Positions 22,097 to 32,584 of a stretch of 64,000 nt of DNA are shown here, piece after piece; the first letter of the stretch is position 1, and every line of letters starts with the position of its first letter. This DNA comes from Pycnopodia helianthoides (taxonomy: Eukaryota > Echinodermata > Asteroidea > Forcipulatida > Asteriidae): positions 1,684,001 through 1,748,000 of the forward strand of contig CM063260.1 in assembly GCA_032158295.1 (NCBI GenBank), written 5' to 3'. Below the pieces are notes generated by a model. It made no database searches. It was not told where the DNA came from and saw nothing but the letters and a program-made list of their open reading frames with translations. A program made the translations under genes and the position numbers.

Positions 22097-22176
22097 GCAA
22101 AAAATAGTTAATGCCCTGACTTTTCGACCCTAAACTCTGCTGGGGTCGAAACTTCAGGTCATTAACTATTTTTTGC
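22097..22176. repeat. 80-nt imperfect hairpin made from inverted repeat termini
   Basis: GCAAAAAATAGTTAATG on the left pairs with CATTAACTATTTTTTGC on the right. The stem continues through CCTGA / TCAGG and TTTCGACCC / GGGTCGAAA to a loop near 22133-22140. About 33 pairs are interrupted by three mismatches. The right half (CTCTGCTGGGGTCGAAACTT) is the same repeat terminus found at 40628-40670 and 60300-60350. The hairpin probably arose from two inverted termini. Confidence 0.7.
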
Positions 22177-24389
22177 ATTTATACCAAAAGTCCTTTTGGT
22201 TGGTAAGCAGTTTGCAACAGCTAATTCTATCTTCTTGTGTACTTAAAAGAGCGACAAATGGTAATGTTTTATACTTTTCTGTAATTTGAAATGTACTGGT
22301 ATTGTCTTCATTATTTCATCACCTGAAAGTTTCACAGGATGATCATGTCTGTCCACACGTCACTAGTTGCAACTAATAAGGGTTGTTATCTACTCCAGCA
22401 ATATGCTGAGACATTGCAGCTTACATCCTTTACACGTGTTTAAATTAGTTACTGAGTGCTTCCTGGTTTGACTGAATCTGTTAAGATTGTTCTAGGGTGG
22501 TTCCAAGGGACGTGGTGGTTGTTGATGGGGGGGGGGGGGGTAGCGATAGGGGTAGGGGCGTCAAAGCTGTCCCACCATAAACATATTTGTGCTTTAGCCC
22601 TTATGACACTACTGATGTCATGGTATTATCAGCAGAGTGGGGACAGTAGAACAAAGGAACTCAAAAAGGAACAATGCTGTCCTCACTTTGGAATCCTTTG
22701 TATTTGTGTGTCCTCAAATTTTGTTCGTGTGCTATGTCTATGGAGAGTGCAAAGTTAGAGGGACAAAGGGAAGTTCTCACATTGATAGCAATAAATTGAT
22801 ATTTGTGCATTTTTAATTTTGTTTTTCAAGCACCTCGGAATGTGTTTAGTTATAGATAGATGGCACTTCACAAACTTGTACTATTATTATTATTATTTCA
22901 TTTTATCGCAGCATGCAAAAGAAAGAGCACATTTTCCTTAGGGCAGGTAACTCTTTGAGTCGGGCTGCGTTCCATAGTCTTAGATCTCAAGGGTCTTTCT
23001 CAGGATCCTCGCTGTTCCCAAAGCCGCCTTCTGTAACATATCTACCCTCACAGGTGTCCCTTATTGTTCTTATTATTTTGATTATTATTATAAAATATCC
23101 GTGGAATTTTAACCCACCACCATCCCAAGACAAAAGTTAATAATTATCGATCAGAAATCTAAGTTACTAAAGGTGATGTGGGTCTGTTGTTTACTCAAAT
23201 AATCCATCGCTGAAAATAATTGGCAGTGTATGAAATACTCTTTCTATTAAATTAGTTCAAAACAAAAATAATAATAATGGTTCAAAGATTTACAGGACTT
23301 TCAAAGAACCTTATTTTAATGATTTATCACCTATTTCCTGTGAAAATGAAGATAGAACTTGTTGACAAAGGTTCCGATGTATGACGAGTTCATTTATTCC
23401 AGTTTGCAATTTGTAACCGTGGCAATACAGCTATTCAACAATACCGTAACCAGTGTATAATTCAATTAAGCCAACGCTACTCAATTTCAGGAAACAAGTT
23501 AATGCACGGCTTCAATTGGAGCATTTTGGGAGTCCACATCTCCCCACCTAATTCCCCACAACCTTAATCCTTTTAAACAAGATAAATGCAAATGTTTGTT
23601 TTATTGATTTAAGCGCGTAAACCAAAAGTGCAAAAATAAGCTGGCTGCTCGATTCAACAGTCCAGGCAATTTCAGCGAATAAAACCACGATCTCAGTTGA
23701 TGCATCACCAAAGAGAATTAACCTTTTTTGTTTTGCAAAATCTTTTTTTCTGGAGCAAACCTCTTCTTCTGTCAAGATGTGGACACTTTCTATTTTAGAG
23801 AAGCACTTCATCAAATTGAACCAGCTTGTGTAAAGAAATTGCTTTTGTTTGCTTTTATCATAAAAAAAAATTGGATTACGTGTTGAATCTGAAGAAACGT
23901 CTCTTGGCCTACTTTTTTTTTTTACAAACCAGGTGTAGGATTTTGTTAGAGTGTGATGAAGGTTTCTACTGATTAACTCAAGGGAATTTGTTTTTTAAAC
24001 TTGTTTGACAGAGAACTGGATGATTGATTCAAAACTTAATGTGAAATTATTTTTCCGCTATCAGTTTTTAATCTGTTTTTAATCGTGGGAGTGCAACACT
24101 GTGTCTGTGATCAGGGTGTCATTCACGTTTATCATCATTCTTTCATCGAACACACTCTGCGCATATCTTAAAGGGAACATACACTGTTATTATTTTTTTG
24201 AAAAAGATAAATCTTCCCATCCATTGGCCAGGCGTGTGATTTCTCAATAAGTCTTTGAGGAACGACTCTGCTATATAGGGTCGAAACAGGAGGCAATCTT
24301 CAATCTTTTGCAGAAAGAAAATGTGTGACTTAAGTGAAATCGATAGAGAAAGGTTTCTCTATGGTGAAATTAAGCAATCAATGCTGTCC
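22177..24389. other. Long spacer with retroelement tails and G14
   Basis: G14 at 22527-22540. Near 22830-22905, CACCTCGGAATGTGTTTAG, then GATGGCACTTCACAAACTTG and (ATT)n resemble the 3' tail of a SINE or LINE. Near 24256-24290, CGACTCTGCTATATAGGGTC then GAAAC is a decayed copy of the GGGTCGAAAC terminus. No genes recognised. Confidence 0.45.
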
Positions 24390-24537
24390 AGGCCTGGAAT
24401 TACACGGAGGCCTCTGCCCTGCTCTTGGCCTTTCTGCCCCTACAAAAGTTTCCCATAGACTTTAAGATTTTCCAATGAAAGTGCCCTTTGCAAAATGCAA
24501 CTGGCCTTGCCCTCTCAAAGATGAAATCCCAGGCCTG
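24390..24537. mobile_element. MITE family 6, copy 1
   Basis: Starts AGGCCTGGAATTACACGGA and ends GATGAAATCCCAGGCCT, so the ends are inverted repeats. Internal words GGCCTCTGCCCTGCTCTTGG and CATAGACTTTAAGATTTTCC recur at 37462-37618. About 148 bp, non-coding. Confidence 0.7.
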
Positions 24538-25165
24538 CTGTCTTCTTGACTTTTTCCTCAACGACAGTATTACCAGATGGAAATATTTACTCTGAAGGAT
24601 TGAGACTGATATGAAATCTATAATCAATTAGCTTCCAGATTGAAACTTTACTTCTTTTTGTTGTATAAACCACCCTGTACTTTTTTCTTTGCCTGGGAGT
24701 CCTGCACTGACTGCAGTCAGACAGGACAATGTTATCTGGGTTTGCTGTAGATGTAAACTTTGTACTACCAGACCACATGATTGTACTCTGTGTGCGTTGA
24801 TTCACGGTGTACATGTAAAATACCCCTGTAATTATGTAGCAATTGCAAAACAATCTGTGTTGGATTTACCCTAAATTACTCATCACAGCACCTGCAATCT
24901 GTAAGTATCCTTGCGTTTAAAGTTCGTCAAGAAAAATTGTTAACTGCTTAAATGTTTCAAATGTCAGTTTTTGAAAGGTTGCTTTGAGTATATGGACATG
25001 CTTAGAAGTGCTATGCATTAAATACACATACTGCTATGCATTTTTTTTGCGGTAAATTACTACTTTTTGTTTTTAGCTGCTAACATGAAAACAACGAATG
25101 CAATTAACTTTCAAAGCTGACTATACACAAATTTTTGTCACAACTTGAGCTTTCACAAACGTCGT
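24538..25165. other. Unique spacer
   Basis: No recognised feature. Two frames of 60-88 codons overlap on opposite strands at 24587-24874 and neither is gene-like. Confidence 0.45.
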
Positions 25166-25380
25166 TTTAAAGGTAGGGTCATAGATTGTTTTGGGGTTAT
25201 TTCAAGCTGAATATAATGTCTTGGTGTAAACTTGTTGAGAAACTGTCACAGTATTTCCATCAAGGTTCAAGGTTCAAGAACGTTGAATCCATCCTTTTTT
25301 AGCGAGGTGACGGCGGGCACCAACCGCATCTCTGGCTGCAGAATTCAAGAATGGACACAATGGAAATTTGAATCTCCAAA
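25166..25380 (+). repeat. Repeat family 10, copy 1
   Basis: Begins TTTTAAAGGTAGGGTCATAG, similar to the MITE end at 63038. Its later part (CACAGTATTTCCATCAAGG through GCGGGCACCAACCGCATCTC to GGAAATTTGAATCTCC) is present in reverse complement at about 63203-63356. TTCAAGGTTCAAGGTTCAAG is a short local triplication. Confidence 0.5.
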
Positions 25381-25547
25381 AGTCGCCTAATTTAGGTGAT
25401 CACGGGTCATTATGACCCTACATTTAAGGTCTCGTTCGTAGTGTGTTAGTCGCCTAATTTAGGCGATCACGGGGGTCATTATGACCCTACATTTAAGGTC
25501 TCGCAGTGTGTTAGTCGCCTAATTTAGGCGATCACGGGGTCATTTTT
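25381..25547 (+). repeat. Tandem array of palindromes, 2.5 units of about 65 bp
   Basis: Units start at 25381, 25448 and 25513, each opening AGTCGCCTAATTTAGGCGAT (first unit with one change). Every unit contains the palindrome CGCCTAA-T-TTAGGCG and the motif GATCACGGGGTCA. The two full units also contain the second palindrome GGGTCATTATGACCC. The third unit breaks off after CGGGGTCATTTTT. Almost no divergence between units, so the expansion is recent or homogenised. Confidence 0.85.
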
Positions 25548-26529
25548 ACGATCCTCTGACAACAAAAATTGATTCTTAAGTACACAAACATCATATTTTT
25601 GACTATAGCACACAGAAAAAACACACAGAAAAAGCTGGCAACCATCTTTAAAAATATCCCGGCCAGTTGTCTTGAAAAATTTGAAAGGCAGGACGCTAAA
25701 CATGTTTTTAAAAATTCTTTTGCTTTACATCCCCACCTCTTTTTTTCAAACAAAATGGGCCAATACGAAATAAAAACATTGCCGCTGGCGCTGGTGCTGA
25801 CAATGACACAATAACCTACAATACGAAAAGCCCATTGTAAGCGACGTAAATGGACAGTCGGGTACCTGCCCTTTCATGACTGGCAATTTCTTCTTGTTAA
25901 TTCAAAAGAACCTTTGAAAACCAACAAAGCTTGTCATTTTGCCAGACACCCCCACGCTGAATAAAACATAACCTAGATGTGAAATACACCCTCTGTCGAG
26001 AGTGATCTCTGCCAACAATATATGTGACACCATGAAGCGTAAGGCGATACCATTATAGTGGGAGGGATGAGAGTTCTATAGAAAGCTGTAGCAGGAAATA
26101 ACTTCTAAAAATACATATAAAATGTTACAATGATTCGAATGACTAGGAATATTAGAAAAGGGCTGTATATGCTCATACCCAAAGGGGGTCCAGTGTTTGA
26201 AAAAGACGAGCTGAAGAATGTAATGGATATGAATTACATCGGTTTCTGCACTTTTTGAAGAGCTAAAAAATTGGCCGGAGTTGGTTTGTACTGGATGTGT
26301 GCGGTGTAGTGCTGTTGTGAGAGAAAGTTGAGACAAGTTCATGGTGGTGTTACTGTCAAGATTGAATACAGAAAGATGAACAAACGCTCCAATTCACTGT
26401 GGTGGGTATCCTTTTGATATATTGTCTATATGCTCCAATTCCCCTCATGTCATCATTACTGTGTATAAGATGCGTGTATTTGATACTTTAGTGCCAGACC
26501 ATGGGCAGACAGTGGCCTGTGTGTGACAA
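25548..26529. other. Unique spacer
   Basis: No feature recognised. Open frames of 73-88 codons overlap on both strands without support. Confidence 0.45.
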
Positions 26530-26712
26530 CAGTGCAATAGACCATTACCATGTTGCCACCATCTTGGTCATGTTCCTTGTATCCAATAGCAGTAATGAAG
26601 GCTAATATATTCACTGTACAAAAAGGAACCAGACTATGTCTCCTTCCAGCCTCAGTTTGGTTACATTGATTTGAATGGGAGAAGATCAAGATGGCCGCAT
26701 CATGATAAAGGT
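26530..26712 (+). repeat. Repeat family 8 copy
   Basis: Contains AAAAGGAACCAGACTATGTC, CAGCCTCAGTTTGGTTACAT, GAATGGGAGAAGATCAAGAT and GGCCGC, matching 8340-8440, 38084-38345 (minus) and 45165-45475. Confidence 0.6.
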
Positions 26713-27065
26713 CTACAGGTGTATCTCTCGGCGTTTGAGGTTAAAGTTCAGGTTTGAGACTATGTTCTTTTTGGATATGGATTTTTGGGGGCTGTGCACT
26801 GTTTTTTCAGAACAAGCACCCCCATGAGAGTATTTGCGAATTTCTGGGAACAGTCCAAGAGACATCAAGGCAACGATCAGACAGCAGCATTTATTGGCTG
26901 CCAAGTCTCGCCCGTGTTCGAATATTTTGGGGACCACTTTGGTCCCGCGTAAATTGCTGTAACGCGTGAAGTGTAACAAACATGTGCACTTTGACCGGTC
27001 CCAATGTCCGATCAGCCCAAGACGGCACAGTCTTTTGCCCGGCCTCAGCTGTGAAGCTTCTAATC
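26713..27065. other. Spacer with frames open on both strands
   Basis: Frames of 71-93 codons overlap on both strands between 26713 and 27215. None is recognised. No splice signals pair up around them. Confidence 0.35.
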
Positions 27066-27190
27066 CCTGGGCCCAGTTTCATAGAGCTGCTTAAGCAGAA
27101 CATATTGCTTACACATTTTTTGTTGCTGAGTAAGACAAGCAGGATACCAGTTGTAGATGGTATGTGTGACACGGTATTTTGGCTGGTAAC
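27066..27190 (+). mobile_element. Foldback family 4 copy
   Basis: GGGCCCAGTTTCATAGAGCT, then GCTTAAGCAGAACATATTGC and ATACCAGTTGTAGATGG. The right arm is shortened. Confidence 0.6.
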
Positions 27191-27514
27191 CTTCAGGGCT
27201 CGAATTGTTGAGTGAGAATAAATTCATAAGACTGTAGGGAATGTTACTAAATATTTACTGGACCAGAAATTGTAGAAAGACCGGAATCAATAATGAGAAA
27301 TTTAAAAGGCTTAGACTGCACAGTTTATTATTTTATTTGACCATGCATTTAAAGAAAATTTATCTCATTTGTATTATGGGCAAGTATACTCCAACACTCA
27401 ATATATTTAAAAGATATTTATCAGACAAGAAGGTCAACATTTGAACACATTTAAAGTTTCAACCTTACTAGATTGTGTCTCCACCATACAAAGATACAAA
27501 ATCATACTTGTAGG
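27191..27514. other. Spacer
   Basis: AT-rich; a 67-codon frame at 27241-27444 is not recognised. Confidence 0.4.
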
Positions 27515-27866
27515 GTGTCATGGCCGAGTGGTTTAGAGCATCGGATTCAAGTTCTGCTGGTTGAGTCATCGGGGTGTGGGTTCGAATCCCGGTCATGGCA
27601 CTTGTGTCCATGAGCAAGATGCTTCACTATAATTGCTTCTCTTCACCCAGGGGTGTAAATGGGTACCTGCGAGGGTAGAGGTTGATAATGTGTATAACAA
27701 AGCCTTCGGAGCGCCACGGCAGCACAGGGCTGTATACTCCCCAGGGAGCTGAGAAAGATTACAGGAATGCTATTGGCCCAATGACCAGGGCACTAATGTA
27801 AAGCGCATTGATACGTTATCGTGAAATGCGCTATATAAGAACTAGTTATTATTATTATTATTATAC
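27515..27866 (+). mobile_element. Full-length SINE family A with tRNA-Leu(CAA)-like head
   Basis: 27515-27602 folds like a class II tRNA. GTGTCAT (27515-27521) pairs with ATGGCAC (27595-27601) over all seven positions, with one wobble. The A box is TGGCCGAGTGG (27521-27531), the anticodon region GGATTCAAGTTCTG implies CAA, a long variable arm follows, and the B box is GGTTCGAATCC (27579-27589). The body continues with AGCAAGATGCTTCACTATAA, AAATGGGTACCTGCGAGGGT and AAGCGCATTGATACG, then TGCGCTATATAAGAACTAG and an (ATT)n tail. This is the classic layout of a tRNA-derived SINE with an internal Pol III promoter. It is mostly intact and may be transcribable. A true tRNA gene is unlikely given the continuous SINE body. 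Confidence 0.85.
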
Positions 27867-28128
27867 TTTTATGCACGGTATTAGCTAATAGAACTTTCCA
27901 GAATTAACGGCAACTTCAGGGAACAAAAACTCCAGGAAATGGCCAGGATGGAATGCCCTTTGTATGCTTAGTAAGAAGAAGAAGTAGGCTCTGTTTGTTC
28001 AGGCCTCTCGGCCGATGAGTCTCAATCACACTTAAACGTCAATTGTATCCAACTAGAACGGACATTTGATCAAATCCTCAAGTATAAAATTTCACTGGGT
28101 CATTGTTTTTTGCTTTTCTTATCTCCAG
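27867..28128. other. Spacer upstream of candidate microexon
   Basis: Ends in a strong polypyrimidine tract (TTTTTTGCTTTTCTTATCTC) and CAG at 28126-28128. No other feature. Confidence 0.4.
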
Positions 28129-28167
28129 GTGTGAGCAGTCGCTGTCACTCAAGTACTATCTCCAAAG
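28129..28167 (+). other. Candidate 39-base host microexon
   Basis: A pyrimidine-rich acceptor ending CTCCAG lies immediately left and an excellent donor AAAG|GTAAGG immediately right. At 39 bases the exon is divisible by three, so skipping or inclusion would preserve frame. Frame 0 has a stop (GTG TGA). A one-base offset reads CEQSLSLKYYLQ and a two-base offset reads VSSRCHSSTISK; both are open. I do not recognise either peptide. It could equally be a chance pairing of splice-like sites or a non-coding RNA exon. If real, it implies that this part of the window lies inside a plus-strand gene whose other exons are mostly outside it. Confidence 0.3.
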
Positions 28168-28489
28168 GTAAGGGATTCTTTTATTTGTGGTCAAATTAAT
28201 TTTCACCTTAGGAAACTTTCAGAGAACACCCTTGACAAATTATTGCGAGAGGGAAAGTGTCATGGATGTTTCGGCTTCATTTTCAGATCGGATTAAAAAA
28301 AGAAAATCGTCCAATATATTTTCCCTTGTGACATTGTTGGTATTTATGCGGGTTGTTGCGGCATGCAGTCTTGTATTTGGCTCGTCAGCCACAGCCCATG
28401 CCAGACAGTAACTACCTAGGGTGCAGAAGCTGTGGTCGATCCCCGACCCGAAGGAGACCTACTCTTTACACGTACAGAAATCCATCTTG
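28168..28489. other. Spacer downstream of candidate microexon
   Basis: No repeat recognised. A 74-codon frame at 28187-28411 is not supported. Confidence 0.4.
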
Positions 28490-28776
28490 TTAACCCTTTG
28501 GAGACCATAGCGGCCACAAGCGATATGTTAAGATATGTTCTACTTTCGCTCAAACAAGAGGGTTAAAGAAAAGGTAACGGACCGAATGGACATTTTTCCA
28601 ATGTTTCCCATGTAAACATAGAATCTACAACTCTAAAGAAAAATCATGTGTTCCTGTTTCTTAATAATCTTCCTAACATTTTCCCTGATAGTAACGATGC
28701 AAAAACTCAACAAGATTAGTGATGTCTGGGTGTATGGTGATGGTTATACAGAAATGAATGTTCTCTAAAGGGTTGA
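28490..28776. mobile_element. piggyBac-like MITE
   Basis: Left end TTAACCCTTTGGAGA (28490-28504). Right end TCTCTAAAGGGTTGAA (28761-28776). These are inverted repeats with a TTAA target, mutated to TTGA on the right. An internal CAAGAGGGTTAAAG near 28555 could be a nested end. TTAA target sites with CCCTT termini are characteristic of piggyBac-type elements. No transposase. Confidence 0.6.
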
Positions 28777-29096
28777 ATTAGCTATTCGCAAAACGATTTA
28801 ATTTAGACTATTTCAATTTATAAAAGAAATCTAAGTTTGCCAGGAAAACATCTTTCCTAGTGATATCAGCTCTTGAGTAATACAGACACCACATTTCAAC
28901 ATTTTGCTGTATGTCATAATATCATAGGAGTACAACCTCAGCCATACCCTGAGAAAGAAAAAACCTTGAGTATTTAAATCAATTATATACTTGTCTGTGT
29001 TGGGTTTTCGTTTAGATTCACTTTTCTACAACTGCAGGTTACTGCTGTGTTTTTGCCCTTGCACAGTGCCCTCAGACTGTGAATAATAATATATTA
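28777..29096. other. Spacer
   Basis: AT-rich, nothing recognised. Confidence 0.45.
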
Positions 29097-29391
29097 AGCC
29101 CTGTTCACATTACCGACCAATTCTCAGAAAATTAAACCCAGGAAAGTCCGGGGTTGTTTTTAACCCCAGTGCCACCTCATGTCCGTGTTCACACTGGATG
29201 CAATTTTTATTGGGAAGAATGAACACTCGGTATAAACCCCAGGGATTTATCTCGCTTCACCCTTCTCCCAAGCAGGGGTAGCTTTTTCCTTGGAGTTTTG
29301 CCAGGGTGAGCAGTTCAAGTACAAACAAAAAATTTCAACCTAACTTTCCTGGAAATTTTCCAGAGAAATTTTGTCTAATGTGAAAGGGGCT
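29097..29391. mobile_element. MITE with AGCCC...GGGCT termini and TTA duplication
   Basis: Left AGCCCTGTTCACATTA and right TAATGTGAAAGGGGCT are inverted repeats, and TTA flanks both sides (29094-29096 and 29392-29394). The interior has mirrored words such as GGGGTTGTTTTTAACCCC. About 295 bp, non-coding; superfamily uncertain. Confidence 0.65.
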
Positions 29392-30054
29392 TTAGTTTAG
29401 GATATTTCCCCCTTGGAGAAAGAACGAAAGTGACCCCACCCCGTTTGGGATTTGTTCATTTTCATTTTCAAAAGAAATTCTACCCCGGTGTTACCTTTGC
29501 TAGACTCCGATTCCTTTGTTGTGTTTCTTCTTTGGAGTTGCCATCTCCAAACGCCCTGAGGGCGACACAAATTGTACCCATTAACGGAGGAACCCTGATG
29601 ATTGCGGTGTAGGGAAACATGGGGCTCCTGTAGAAGAAACAACTGCTCGTAAACGTATCGCTGACTTAAGTTTCCCCGGCAGCTGTGACTAGAATATCGA
29701 TCACGGCTCAGAAATGTGACCTGGGGATTCAAGAGAGGAATCTTAATTGCTTGGTTTGTTGCGGACCGCCGTGGAAAAACCGATTCCCCCGGTTCCCTAA
29801 CCTTCTCCTGTCAGAAAGAGTGATACGATGATGGGATTCGGGAATCGATGTTGGACGCCTACTGATATCATTGGAACCATTTGTAGTTTCTAGAATTAGA
29901 ACTATTTGAGACGAAGCTGTGATACCTTGTGTTGGGATGCACTCTCTGGTCGTTAGTGGTTACCGGTAGTCAATGTAAAGAGAAGCAGTTGCACGAAATC
30001 CCTGAACCTTTGGATTATCTATCAATCAATCAACGGATTGTAATATTTATGGTA
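29392..30054. other. Unique, moderately GC-rich spacer
   Basis: A 111-codon minus-strand frame (29397-29732) overlaps a 60-codon plus-strand frame. Neither is recognised. No feature supported. Confidence 0.4.
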
Positions 30055-30380
30055 TAAGGCCATTCAAACGGTCAGCAATTGCTCATAGTACCAGACAGTA
30101 AACTCTCCCAAAAAGGTAGGTTTTAAGCAGAGTTTAGAAAAATGGCTTGTCAAGGGGATTGTTTGATGTTTTGAAGAAAGATGGTTCCACAGTGAAAGGT
30201 GCAGCGATAGATAAGGCACTATACTAAAGGCACGATCCCCCCAACTGTGTTTGCATTTAAGAGTGTGAAAGTCCGAAGATTGGGGAACAAGAACGCAAAA
30301 GTTTGGACGGGTTCTTTGATGGACTATATGTCTGTGAGATATGTTGGAGCTGAGGCAATAAGTAATTTATAATTTGTAAT
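30055..30380. repeat. Possible old dispersed repeat
   Basis: Contains phrases such as AGGTAGGTTTTAAGCAGAGT, GATGGTTCCACAGTGAAAGG and GGTGCAGCGATAGATAAGGC. These resemble an old, widespread retroelement-derived segment also suggested at 39590-39960 (GTGTTCCACAGCCGGAGGGA, and AAACAGTTCCAGATTTG for the first phrase). The link between the two is weak. Confidence 0.3.
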
Positions 30381-32496
30381 TCTTACTGGCAACCCAGTGC
30401 GGCTTTTCAGGATTGATGTCATTTAAAAGGGAAGGGCTTCTTCATCTAAACATCGCCCCAACATTTGTCAAGGATACCCGGAAAGGCAACTTTGCCATAT
30501 TCTTTTTCGGAGCACAACTGTAGCACTTATCTCGCTGACTGTAAGTTCAGGCTACATAATACAAACCCCAGCAAAGTTATCAGTGTTTTTTAAAACTACT
30601 TTTCTATTTACGCACAGACAGTGTGTTTGTTCTTACCTCCGCAACAGGTTATCTTATCAACGATAATAAATGGCATAACAAGAGCACCTGAAGGGCCCTC
30701 AGTAAAAAATGATGCACCCCCTTGTGGTCCCCTAAAATGTTACCCTCGTTTCTGCGCTGGTTCATTCTACAGTAAAAATATCAATATTCTAAACAGCTTT
30801 TCAAGCTGGACATGGCCTGTAGCTCTCCCCTTAAACTTCTTTGTATGGCTGTGAATAAAAGTCTGAAACTTTGGCCGTCTTGTAAATTTTTTCCCAAGAA
30901 GGAAAAAAAAAAGTGTTTAAGTTAATCTCCTTTCTGACAACACTGACCTCCTTCTCTCTCTCTCTCTCCCTGTACCCAGAAAATGTGTTTTCCAGGCTGT
31001 CGTGTTTATTTTGGGGATACAAATCATTTTCTCGTTAACTAAATGTTTTTTTTCATTGTTAGGGAGAGAGAGATCTCTATCATAGCTCTGTGCACGCGTC
31101 GTCGGCAAACGTAAACTACAGACACGAATTGCCCGCCGGCCTCAGGGGAATTTTTGTGTGGTCTGATGGTTTCTGGTTCGTGATTTGGTTAATCATGCCA
31201 GGCATTTGTGTGCGGTCAGTCAACTGGAAAGTTCTCTATAGGTTTTTTTTTTACCGATATGAAGTCACCTGTTAGCAAAATCAAAAGAAAATTTTGGTGA
31301 ATGTCATTTTCAAACTTTTTTTGTTCGCCGTTTGGGTGAAGTTTACTGGGTGAAACGAGCTTGTATAAAGGCATGCAGGTCTTGTGCTGAGGCTTTTTGT
31401 AAAGTAGCCCACCGGGCTAGTACTGTGCATTTTACTAGTCCCCGGGAAGTTTTAGCAGCCCAGATTTTCAACATGTATTGTCATCAATGTATCTTTCTGA
31501 TGTATTAATGGTAGCGATCACAACAACTTAACACCCCAGCTATCTACTTTATAGAAGGCTTCAGAAAATACAGAATTGGGAGAGCCGTGACATACTTGGT
31601 CATCTGATGAACGCCTCTTGATACTGAACACCTGTAAACAGCAAAATGAATCCTATCTAGCCATTAAAACTGGCATCTAAGAAATACATGCCCTCAAGAG
31701 ATGAAACATATTTCAGTTGCTTATACAGAAATTATCAGCAGGAAGTTTTATATTTGTTATTTTGGTTTTCTTTTCTAAATAATTTGCTCTATGTTTCCTG
31801 AGGCACTTTGAGAAGTGTTTTAGGAGGATACATATTGCCGTGAGCCTAATAGGTCTTTAAAAAGTATTACGTCTTCAAGACGAAGAAGATTTTTCCATGA
31901 GGGGAAAGAAAGCAGACAAGAAGTGTGTGCCGAGCAGATCTTTTGCCACCAACCTTGCATAGCGCCCTCTCTTGATCATATCAGATTGTGTAGTATCACT
32001 CGACCTGCTATCAGGTTGGACAAAAAGTTTTGCCCGATTTGTGTAAGTTGTGCACTGTGTACGTGAATTTGCAGCAATGCATTTTTGAAGGGGGGGGGGA
32101 TAGTAAAGAAATCTTACATTAACATAACATGAGGTTACATATTAGATTATTCTAATGAATTGTTTTTTAGGGGGCCAGGTGTTTATTTGACCTTGATGCT
32201 TTATGGAGAATTGATAAAAAGTACACTGATTATTGAGAACTGGTTGGATTAGAGATATTAAATGTAAGCCGATTCTGAAATTCATAATCTACTTATTGTT
32301 TATGATTAGTTTTATTGATAGAAAAGCAGGTCTGATACTTTGTTCTTCTAAGCGGGAGGAAGTTTAGCTGTTTTTCTTTAGAGAAGGGCACCTCGGTTAA
32401 GGATAATTTTTTAAGGCAACAAGGCAATGAGGGGGCATTGAGGTATTTGCCTCCATTGCCTCTGTGAAGAACCTGGCCTGGAAGAGGTAAAGAGGA
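30381..32496. other. Unique spacer with CT microsatellite and G10
   Basis: (CT)n near 30951-30969, a related GAGAGA patch near 31063-31072, and G10 at 32090-32099. No gene or mobile element recognised. Confidence 0.45.
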
Positions 32497-32584
32497 ACTT
32501 TTGTTTTGTTTGTTTGTTTGTTGTTTGTTTGTTTGTTTGTTTGTTTGTTTGTTTGTTTGTTTGTTTGTTTGTTTGTTTGTTTTT
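32497..32584 (+). repeat. (GTTT)n microsatellite
   Basis: About 85 bp of nearly pure GTTT repeat. One TTGTTG interruption near 32519 marks an older boundary. The Cys-Leu-Phe-Val and Lys-Gln-Thr-Asn repeat frames through it are artefacts. Confidence 0.95.

Noticed and set aside
25381..25547. CRISPR array
   Set aside because: The units are contiguous tandem repeats without unique spacers, and the window is animal nuclear DNA.
27515..27602. Functional tRNA-Leu(CAA) gene
   Set aside because: The tRNA-like fold is good, but it continues into a SINE body and (ATT)n tail and has an imperfect anticodon stem. Treated as a SINE head.
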